Positions 57,953 through 64,000 of a stretch of DNA of 64,000 nucleotides are shown here, piece by piece. Origin of the DNA: Rhodococcus sp. ARC_M6 (lineage in GTDB: Bacteria > Actinomycetota > Actinomycetes > Mycobacteriales > Mycobacteriaceae); contig NZ_JALGQH010000015.1 in assembly GCF_022810305.1 (NCBI RefSeq), positions 62,001-126,000 of the forward strand, given 5' to 3'. How positions within the stretch are numbered: the stretch's first letter is position 1; the number at the start of each line of letters is the position of its first letter. The notes beneath the pieces are model-generated. The model worked only from the letters and a program-made list of their open reading frames with translations. It did not search any database and was not told the DNA's origin. A program made the position numbers and the translations under genes.

Positions 57953-57999
57953 GTGAACGTATCGCTACCGCGGTCAGACCGGGGTAGCGATACGTTCAC
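57953..57999. repeat. 17-bp inverted repeat between MFS and kinase genes
   Basis: GTGAACGTATCGCTACC (57953-57969) and GGTAGCGATACGTTCAC (57983-57999) form perfect 17-bp arms around a 13-nt loop in the 263-bp gap between the MFS gene start and the histidine kinase stop. It may terminate the kinase operon or be an operator; no T tract. Confidence 0.8.
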
Positions 58000-58052
58000 T
58001 CGATGGGAGGTGGGGCGGGAAGCGGCAAATCGGGCGCGGCGGGTTAGCGGGG

Positions 58053-59444
58053 TCAGTTGAGGGGCAAGCGAACTGTGAAGACTGTGCTTCCATCTACGTG
58101 ATCGATGTCGATGCTGCCGCCGTGCAGGCGTACGTTCTCGACGGTCAGTGACAGGCCGAGACCGCTGCCCTCACTGCGCCCGCGAGCGGTGTCTACCTTG
58201 AAGAACCGTCGGAAGATCGCTTGTCGATACTCCGGTGAAACTCCGGGTCCGTGGTCGACGACGTTGATGACGGCGTAGCCGGGTACAGTGCCTAGTTCGA
58301 CGCGTACGGGTGGAGATCCGTGACGTAGGGCATTGCCGACGAGATTGGCGAGGACGATATCGATTCTGCGTGAATCAACTCGGGCACTGATGTTTTCGGG
58401 TGCGTAGAGTTCCACGATGTCGGACCAGCCCCGACTCTCCAGTGTGCGCTCGGTCAGGCTGACGAGGTCGATGTTGTCGAGTACGAGTCGTGCTTGTTGC
58501 GAGTCGTGGCGAGACATTTCGATGAGGTCTTCGACGAGTCTGGTGAGTTTTGTGATTTCGCTGCTCACGATTCGGGCGGCGGTGGCGGCGTCGGCCGGCA
58601 GGTTCGGTATCTCTTCGGACAGGATCTCGCTGACGGGTACGAGTGCTGCCAACGGAGTGCGAAGCTCGTGCGAGACGTCGGCGACAAATCTTCGGGACTG
58701 TTCTTCCGATTCCTTGAGTTCGTTGATCACAGCTTCGTTGCGCGCGACCATGTTGTTGAATGTTGTTGTCAACTGGGCTAATTCGGCCACGCCGTCTTCC
58801 GGTAGGCGGACGCTCAAGTCGCCGTCGGCGGCGCGTGATGCGGCTTCGTCGAGGCGTTTGAGCGGACGAACCAGTGTCGACGCTATCCAGAATCCGAGTA
58901 ATCCGCTGATGAGGACACCGAGGGTGAGGGTGAGTCCTACGACCCGGAGGAGGTCGTTGAACTTGTCTTGCACTCCGATCAGGGGGCGGACCGCGACGGC
59001 TGTCACGACGGTCGGATTCTCGCTGCTGTCAGGCGTTGAGGTATCCGTGACCTCGACTGACATGCCGAGCAGGATTCGTTCGGAGTCGAGTCTCTCGAAA
59101 CGCATCAACGTGATGCTGCCTCGGCCGTTCGAGAAGCTCGGCGGTATCCGGGACGGATCCAGGGTGTACTGGAGTATCTCGCCGTTCGAGAAGACGGTCA
59201 TGTCGGACTGGAAGTGTTGCGCCAGATTCTCCGGTGTCAGTCCGTCGATGTACTGACCGTTGATCGGCGCTACCTCGTCCCGGAACTGCGCTGCTGCAAC
59301 GTCTTGGGCGTTGGAGTAGATCCACGATCTCGCCATGTACGAGACTGCGCCGGCGGTCGCTCCGGCAATGACCACCACAATGGCGATGAACACGAGAACC
59401 AGGCGGGTGCGGAGGCCGTCGACGCGTAGCCAGGTCGGTTTCAT
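58053..59444 (-). CDS. Sensor histidine kinase (HAMP type)
   Basis: Two-TM sensor kinase of 463 residues. TM1 LVLVFIAIVVVIAGATAGAV, an extracytoplasmic domain, TM2 near residue 175 (LTLGVLISGLLGFWIAST), HAMP linker (RPLKRLDEAASRAADGDLSV), HisKA with FVADVSHELRTPLAALV (phosphoacceptor His), and HATPase motifs NLVGNALRHG, VVDHGPGVSPEYRQ, GSGLGLSLTVENVRLHGG. It overlaps the regulator gene by 4 bp (ATGA). Confidence 0.95.
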   Translation of the reverse strand: MKPTWLRVDGLRTRLVLVFIAIVVVIAGATAGAVSYMARSWIYSNAQDVAAAQFRDEVAPINGQYIDGLTPENLAQHFQSDMTVFSNGEILQYTLDPSRIPPSFSNGRGSITLMRFERLDSERILLGMSVEVTDTSTPDSSENPTVVTAVAVRPLIGVQDKFNDLLRVVGLTLTLGVLISGLLGFWIASTLVRPLKRLDEAASRAADGDLSVRLPEDGVAELAQLTTTFNNMVARNEAVINELKESEEQSRRFVADVSHELRTPLAALVPVSEILSEEIPNLPADAATAARIVSSEITKLTRLVEDLIEMSRHDSQQARLVLDNIDLVSLTERTLESRGWSDIVELYAPENISARVDSRRIDIVLANLVGNALRHGSPPVRVELGTVPGYAVINVVDHGPGVSPEYRQAIFRRFFKVDTARGRSEGSGLGLSLTVENVRLHGGSIDIDHVDGSTVFTVRLPLN

Positions 59445-60136
59445 CGGGGTTGGGGGTTGAAGCGGTAGCCGAATCCACGAACCGTTTCGATGAACGTCGG
59501 TTCGGCGGGGTCGTCTTCGATCTTGCTTCGGAGGCGTTGCACTGCGGCGTCGACGATGCGTGAATCTCCGAGGTATTCCTGATCCCAGGCGGCGGACAGC
59601 AGTTGTTGACGGCTCAGGACCAGCCCGGGATTCTGGGTCAGCGCCAGAATCAAGCGAATCTCGGTCGGGGTGAGGGTCAATTGTGCTCCGGCTTTGTGGA
59701 TTTTGAGTGACGCTCGATCCACCTCCAAGTCTCCGAAAGTTTCGGCGGCAGGGAGTGTTTCAGTGGGCGGAGTGGTGGGCGCTGACCGCCGTACGACGGC
59801 TTTGATCCGGGCGTCGAGTACCCGCGGACTGGCGGGCTTGACGACGTAATCGTCGGCACCGGCTTCCAAACCAGCGACGGTATCGATGTCGTCGGATCGT
59901 GCGGTCAGGATGATGATGGGGATCGCGCTACGGGTGCGGATGCGTCGGCAGATTTCGTAGCCATCGGCACCTGGAAGTCCGAGATCGAGAAGTACCAGGT
60001 CCGCGGCGAGCAGAGCGTCGTCGAAATCGGTGTTGCCGTCGGGTCGATGGCTGACGGTGTGCCCGAGTCGGTTCAGCCCCAACATGATTGCTTCGGCGAC
60101 GGCCGGATCGTCTTCTATGAAAAGAATGTTCACCAT
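59441..60136 (-). CDS. OmpR/PhoB-type response regulator
   Basis: Response regulator of 231 residues. Receiver: ILFIEDDPAVAEAIMLGL, Asp in LVLLDLGLPGADGYEI, Lys in ADDYVVKPASPRVLDAR. Winged-helix effector: LTPTEIRLILALTQNPGLVL and RIVDAAVQRLRSKIEDDP. It precedes its kinase and follows vanY and PAP2 genes, all on the minus strand. Confidence 0.95.
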   Translation of the reverse strand: MVNILFIEDDPAVAEAIMLGLNRLGHTVSHRPDGNTDFDDALLAADLVLLDLGLPGADGYEICRRIRTRSAIPIIILTARSDDIDTVAGLEAGADDYVVKPASPRVLDARIKAVVRRSAPTTPPTETLPAAETFGDLEVDRASLKIHKAGAQLTLTPTEIRLILALTQNPGLVLSRQQLLSAAWDQEYLGDSRIVDAAVQRLRSKIEDDPAEPTFIETVRGFGYRFNPQPR

Positions 60137-60191
60137 GATCCGGCACCTTCTGCAGTCGGAGGAATCTCGGTAAGCCCACAGTACAGGTGCC

Positions 60192-60833
60192 TCACACCGT
60201 CGAGAGTCGTTCGTTCCCGGGGTCGGCCAGTGCCGAGTGCGGTGGAATCGTGGTGTTCAACGGGAAAGCAGATACGGCGAGGGTGTAGCAGCCCACCAGA
60301 AGCAACGCACCGATCACGTCGCTCGGCCGGTGCCACTGTAGGACGATCACGGAGATCGCGGTGCCGATGACGATCAAGGCACCGTTGATCGCAACTATGG
60401 CGCGCCATCGATGGGGAGTTGCGAACACGATCGCGCAGACCAGAGCGGTAACAGCGGTCAGGGTGCCGCTGGGGAAGGAATTGTGCATGACAAGGCCGTT
60501 GAGATCTGGTCGCTGAAGCGACTGTTTGAGTGCCCAGGCTGTGGTGATCGGTCCCAGTGTTACGACGGCAACGCGGAGTGCCAGCGCAATTGGGTTGTTG
60601 CGCAACGTGATCATGAGTACCACGAGTACTCCTCCCACTATCAGAATCGGGGTGACCAGACCGATGAATGCCGCGGCCAGTGAGTCGAGATCCTCCGAGT
60701 AGGACGCGTCCCTCATGATCTGCTGGTCGACTATCTGACCGCCGGCAGTGTTGACCGCCAACTCGAATTCGATGATTCCCAAGACCAGAAGTACTAGTGC
60801 GGCAAACAGTCTCGGCAGTTTGATGCGTGTCAT
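60192..60833 (-). CDS. PAP2-superfamily membrane phosphatase
   Basis: Membrane protein of 213 residues with about six TM helices. PAP2 motifs: C1-like LKQSLQRPDLNG, C2 SFPSGTLTAV in which the usual PSGH is PSGT, and C3-like VLQWHRPSDVIGALLL. The missing His in C2 is a departure. Start ATG 60833 follows the vanY stop by 2 bp. In the family these enzymes dephosphorylate lipid phosphates such as undecaprenyl diphosphate. Confidence 0.85.
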   Translation of the reverse strand: MTRIKLPRLFAALVLLVLGIIEFELAVNTAGGQIVDQQIMRDASYSEDLDSLAAAFIGLVTPILIVGGVLVVLMITLRNNPIALALRVAVVTLGPITTAWALKQSLQRPDLNGLVMHNSFPSGTLTAVTALVCAIVFATPHRWRAIVAINGALIVIGTAISVIVLQWHRPSDVIGALLLVGCYTLAVSAFPLNTTIPPHSALADPGNERLSTV

Positions 60834-60835
60834 GG

Positions 60836-61405
60836 TCAGCCTTCCGCTCTCACGTCCGAGGGGTTGCTCAGTTGTAGGGGGCACTCGCCGCCGGGGGTAG
60901 TGGCCAATTCGAAATGCCACATTTCATTGGCGTAGGTCTGACACAGTCCGTAGTCGCTGCCGTGCTGGATGAGCCAGTCGTCGGCATTTGTCGGTCCGAT
61001 GTCGACGGCTTGTCCGCTGACGTGTTTCGAGAGGTTCGGCGGGTGCACCCATTGTGCGGCTACGCTTGCGCTGCCGTACTTTACGACGGCGTCGTCCCAG
61101 AGACGCTGTTGAAATGCCGCGGATCGCCAACCCGACGTGACGTACAGGGCAACGCCGGATTTCTGTGCATCGGCCGCTGCCGAGTGAAGTGCAGCGAGCA
61201 GTGTGGTGTGCAGGCGTGCCAGCGCTGGCAAGTGTGTGTCGCTCGGGCTGATGCGGTCTTCGATCTCGCCGCCGGCGGGGCCTGAATCAGGTTGAGTGGC
61301 AAGATAGTTCCCGCTCTTCGGCTGGGCATCGTCGGTATACGAGCAGGCGGTGAGTCCGAGCACTCCGAGCGCGAGGAGGCAGGATATTCCGCGGGAGGTG
61401 GGCAT
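60836..61405 (-). CDS. VanY-type D-Ala-D-Ala carboxypeptidase lipoprotein
   Basis: Zinc peptidase of 189 residues. Signal peptide with lipobox LGLTAC. The VanY/M15 metal motif SKHVSGQAVDIG supplies His and Asp ligands, with MWHFE giving the final His; SGWRS is the family arginine loop. It probably trims peptidoglycan stem peptides outside the membrane. It is first of a four-gene minus-strand set (vanY, PAP2, response regulator, kinase). Confidence 0.92.
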   Translation of the reverse strand: MPTSRGISCLLALGVLGLTACSYTDDAQPKSGNYLATQPDSGPAGGEIEDRISPSDTHLPALARLHTTLLAALHSAAADAQKSGVALYVTSGWRSAAFQQRLWDDAVVKYGSASVAAQWVHPPNLSKHVSGQAVDIGPTNADDWLIQHGSDYGLCQTYANEMWHFELATTPGGECPLQLSNPSDVRAEG

Positions 61406-61427
61406 GCAATTGAGAGTGCTCGGCCGT

Positions 61428-61466
61428 TGTCACGGTGAGATGGTGACACGTCGTCAACCGTGACAC
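61428..61466. promoter_or_regulatory. Repeated TGTCAC/GTGACA boxes upstream of the vanY-like gene
   Basis: TGTCACGGT (61428-61436) and ACCGTGACA (61457-61465) form a perfect 9-bp inverted repeat; GTGACAC also appears as a direct repeat at 61443-61449 and 61460-61466. All lie 23-61 bp upstream of the vanY-like ATG, so the adjacent response regulator may bind here. Inference from position. Confidence 0.5.
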
Positions 61467-61511
61467 AGATTGCGACAACTCTGTAACAGCTTGGAACGGT
61501 GCGGGTAAGAG

Positions 61512-62189
61512 CTACTGCGGGCGCGGGATGGTGGCGAAGGTGGACAATTCGAACCAAGCCGGGAGGCCGTGACGCAGTGGTGCGGGCCCGGAAATGGTGA
61601 TATCGCCGGATCTGACGGCGTCGGCCCAGGTCAGATTGCCGCGCCAGACTTCCGTCATCGGTCGCAACCCCGCAGATATCGATACCGTGACATCGAAGCC
61701 CGGATCGTTGTCGCACACGTCGACTTCGCCGGAGTTGATGACCAGCCACCAGTTCCGGGAATGCCCGGGTACTCCGGAGAAGGCGAAGTGGACTACAGCT
61801 TTTCCATCGGGGACTACGGAATGGTCTACGCGTCGATGCATGTCCCAGAGCAGAAGTTTCGGATCCAGATCTCCGTCTCCGAGTTCGCCGATCCAACGGG
61901 TGCCCCAGATTCCGAGTGCTTCGACGACGGGGCGGAGTTCTCGGCCGGCATCGGTGAGGCGGTAGGCGATGGCTCCGTCGCTGTCGTTTCGCTCCACGAT
62001 GCCGGCGACGGTGAGTTGGTGCAGTCGTCTGGACAACAGTGTGGGAGACATTCGGGGAAGCCCTCGTCGTAGGTCGTTGAAGTGTTCACTTCCCATCATG
62101 AGTTCGCGGAGCAGCAGTAGTGTCCAGCGCTCGTCCAAGAGCTCCATCGCCTTCGCGACGGGGCAGAACTGGTGGTACGACGACCCCAT
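61512..62189 (-). CDS. HxlR-type regulator with C-terminal extension
   Basis: Transcription factor of 225 residues. The HxlR winged helix spans residues 1-105 (CPVAKAMELLDERWTLLLLR, LPRMSPTLLSRRLHQLTVAG). The C-terminal ~110 residues (VVHFAFSGVPGHSRNWWLVI, DVTVSISAGLRPMTEVWRGN) look like an SCP2-type ligand-binding domain. It is divergent from the methyltransferase gene across 122 bp and may control it. Confidence 0.88.
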   Translation of the reverse strand: MGSSYHQFCPVAKAMELLDERWTLLLLRELMMGSEHFNDLRRGLPRMSPTLLSRRLHQLTVAGIVERNDSDGAIAYRLTDAGRELRPVVEALGIWGTRWIGELGDGDLDPKLLLWDMHRRVDHSVVPDGKAVVHFAFSGVPGHSRNWWLVINSGEVDVCDNDPGFDVTVSISAGLRPMTEVWRGNLTWADAVRSGDITISGPAPLRHGLPAWFELSTFATIPRPQ

Positions 62190-62311
62190 GTATCGATCGT
62201 AGGCCGATGAGGTGCCGCGGTACAGATCTGGTACTGGAGAGGCTGCGAATCGCGTCGTAACGTCAACTGTCAGAACGGAAGTTTGTGTGAAAACAGTTGG
62301 AGGAGAATGTA

Positions 62312-63151
62312 ATGACTGAATCAGTAGATGTGGTTGTCTCGGATCGGGCGCTCAAGTCCAAGCACCGGGCTATGTGGGGGTTGGGTGATTATCCGGCTGT
62401 GGCGTCGCAGGTTATCCCGGATCTCGGACCCGTCCTGGTGCAGGCGTGTGAGGTCGGGGAAGGTGACCGCGTCCTCGATATTGCAGCCGGGGCAGGTAAC
62501 GCGGCTATTCCGGCAGCTGCGCGTGGGGCGGAGGTGGTGGCAACCGATCTCACTCCTGAACTGTTCGAGGCGGGAAAGCGTGCTGCGGCCGAAGCGGATG
62601 TCGAACTCGAGTGGAAGGCTGCCGACGCCGAGGATTTGCCCTTTGTCGATGGTGAATTCGACGTAGTGCTCTCGTGCGTCGGGGTCATGTTCGCGCCACA
62701 CCATCAACGGGCAGCCGACGAGCTACTCCGAGTGTGTCGCGTCGGCGGTCGAGTCGGTGTACTGAGTTGGACCCCAACGGGTTTCATCGGAGAAATGTTC
62801 AAAGTGATGAAACCGTATGCGCCGGCTCCGCCGACCGGTGTGCAACCGGCGCCGCTGTGGGGTGACGAGAACCATGTGCGGGGGTTGTTCGGCGATTTGG
62901 TTGGTGATGTCGATGCGCGTCGAAAGATCTTGCACGTGGACAGGTTTGGTGGACCGGAGGAATTCCGCGGCTTCTTCAAGGCTAACTACGGTCCGACTAT
63001 TGCCGTCTACCGCAATATCGCCGACGATCGCGACAGAACGGAGGCTCTGGATCGGGAACTGGTCGAGCTGGCTCGTAGGTACGACAACGACGACAGTTCC
63101 TTCAGTATGGACTGGGAGTACTTACTCGTGACCGGCGTCAGGGGTGTGTGA
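62312..63151 (+). CDS. Class I SAM-dependent methyltransferase
   Basis: Methyltransferase of 279 residues. SAM-binding motif I VLDIAAGAGNAAIPAAARG near residue 55, motif II VVATDLTPELFEAG and FDVVLSCVGVMFAPHHQRA. ATG 62312 has GGAGGAG upstream. Its stop shares a base with the next ATG (TGATG), so the two are coupled. Substrate unknown. Confidence 0.92.
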   Translation: MTESVDVVVSDRALKSKHRAMWGLGDYPAVASQVIPDLGPVLVQACEVGEGDRVLDIAAGAGNAAIPAAARGAEVVATDLTPELFEAGKRAAAEADVELEWKAADAEDLPFVDGEFDVVLSCVGVMFAPHHQRAADELLRVCRVGGRVGVLSWTPTGFIGEMFKVMKPYAPAPPTGVQPAPLWGDENHVRGLFGDLVGDVDARRKILHVDRFGGPEEFRGFFKANYGPTIAVYRNIADDRDRTEALDRELVELARRYDNDDSSFSMDWEYLLVTGVRGV

Positions 63152-64000
63152 TGACAAGTATTGATATCGAGGTGTTGAGATCCTCGATCACGGGGCCGGT
63201 GTTCGGTCGCGATGACGAGGGTTACGACGATGCTCGGTCGATCTGGAATGGTCAGATCGACCATCGGCCAGGGGTGATAGCGCGGTGTCGGGGATCAGCA
63301 GACGTGGTGCAAACGTTGAGATTTGCCCGAGACAACTCGCTAGAAGTGTCGGTGCGGGGCGGTGGACATTCTTACCGCGGCGCATCCGTGTGCGAGGGAG
63401 GTCTGATGGTTGATCTCAGTGCGCTCAACAGTGTGAATGTTGATCCGAACCTGCGCCGAGCACGGGCCGGTGGCGGAGCGACGATGGCGAACCTCGACTC
63501 GGCGACTCAGGAGCACGGTTTGGTTGTGACGGGTGGGGTGATCAGCGATACCGGAATCGGTGGGTTGACCCTCGGCGGCGGGATGGGGTGGTTGACGCGA
63601 TCACTCGGATTGTCGATCGACAACCTGGCGTCGGCGGAGGTTGTGCTTGCCGACGGTCGGGTGGTACGCGCTTCCGAAGACGACCATCCCGACTTGTTCT
63701 GGGCGCTGCGCGGTGGCGGCGGCAATTTCGGGGTGGTGACGGAGTTCGAGTATCGGTTGAGTGAGGTAGGCCCCGAGGTGCATTTGGGATTGTTTTTCTG
63801 GGGCATGGACGACGGACCGGATGCGCTGCGTCTGTTCCGTGAGGTGGTGCCCGCGCTGCCGGGCAATGTCGGTGCGTTGGTGGCTGTCAGTTTGTCTGCG
63901 CCGCCCGCGCCGTTCGTTCCGGAGCAGTTTCATCTCCGTCCCGGATATGCCTTGCTGGTAGCGGGTTTCGGATCTGCGCAGGACCATGAGAAAGCGATTG
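63151..64000 (+). CDS. FAD-linked oxidoreductase (PCMH/BBE type), 3' end outside window
   Basis: Flavoprotein, first ~283 residues visible. FAD-binding PCMH domain: VSVRGGGHSYRGASVCEGG (the His is the usual covalent flavin site), GLTLGGGMGWLTRSLGLS and ALRGGGGNFGVVTEFEYRL. The BBE C-terminal domain lies beyond the window. It is coupled to the methyltransferase gene, suggesting a joint pathway of modification and oxidation; substrate unknown. Confidence 0.93.
   Translation, partial: MTSIDIEVLRSSITGPVFGRDDEGYDDARSIWNGQIDHRPGVIARCRGSADVVQTLRFARDNSLEVSVRGGGHSYRGASVCEGGLMVDLSALNSVNVDPNLRRARAGGGATMANLDSATQEHGLVVTGGVISDTGIGGLTLGGGMGWLTRSLGLSIDNLASAEVVLADGRVVRASEDDHPDLFWALRGGGGNFGVVTEFEYRLSEVGPEVHLGLFFWGMDDGPDALRLFREVVPALPGNVGALVAVSLSAPPAPFVPEQFHLRPGYALLVAGFGSAQDHEKAI

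Noticed and set aside
61512-64000. A natural-product gene cluster at the right end
   Set aside because: One methyltransferase and one flavin oxidase are not enough; no synthase, ligase or exporter is within view.

Overview
The window is a contiguous, gene-dense stretch of a high-GC actinobacterial chromosome, with no rRNA, tRNA, insertion sequence, prophage or CRISPR array recognised. Gene content and order follow the Mycobacterium tuberculosis segment from rpoA (Rv3457c) to guaA (Rv3396c) almost gene for gene, recalled from memory. The interposed genes, protein style and moderate GC suggest Rhodococcus, perhaps the R. erythropolis group. The genus call is inference; the order Mycobacteriales is much safer.

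Layout. 1-2434: end of the ribosomal/RNA polymerase cluster (rpoA, rplQ, truA). 2526-4872: acyl-CoA dehydrogenase and a divergent TetR gene sharing a perfect palindrome, then an FMN reductase. 4860-17746: a complete ESX-4-type type VII secretion locus (eccE, eccB, mycP, eccD, eccC, an Rv3446c-type protein, esxU, esxT). 17895-20551: rplM-rpsI with a visible promoter and leader hairpin, then glmM. 20686-22660: a tightly coupled three-gene cassette of unknown function, syntenic with Rv3440c-Rv3439c. 22621-28624: a hydrolase-fold protein without its serine, glmS, a cupredoxin lipoprotein, nnr, alr. 28621-32394: alpha/beta hydrolase, tsaE, tsaB, rimI, tsaD. 32397-36363: an Hsp70-like Pro/Thr-rich membrane protein, a K+ channel, a Tat-exported metallophosphoesterase. 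36447-38598: CIRCE-controlled groES-groEL1. 38667-40834: a fasciclin lipoprotein-sigK-rskA unit with a SigK-like promoter. 40950-44855: whiB3, an AT-rich gap, an Rv3415c homologue, sigD, its anti-sigma factor, a DUF5319 gene. 45101-51389: guaB2, guaB3, a ChoD-like oxidoreductase, guaA. 51462-55104: a PspC-domain divergon with a histidine kinase/LuxR regulator pair and twin palindromic operators. 55144-57789: two convergent MFS transporters, the first frameshifted. 58053-61405: vanY-like peptidase, PAP2 phosphatase and an OmpR-type two-component system. 61512-64000: HxlR regulator divergent from a methyltransferase and a flavin oxidoreductase cut by the window end.

Together the genes cover translation, cell-wall precursor supply (glmM, glmS, alr), tRNA t6A synthesis, GMP synthesis, protein folding and several envelope-sensing circuits (ESX-4, SigK/RskA, SigD/RsdA, PspC kinase, VanY/PAP2 two-component system). 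The least explained parts are the 20686-22660 cassette, the twin operators at 53065-53123, the leader of rplM, a palindrome present in two copies (40040 and 51406), and the AT-rich gap at 41247-41874.
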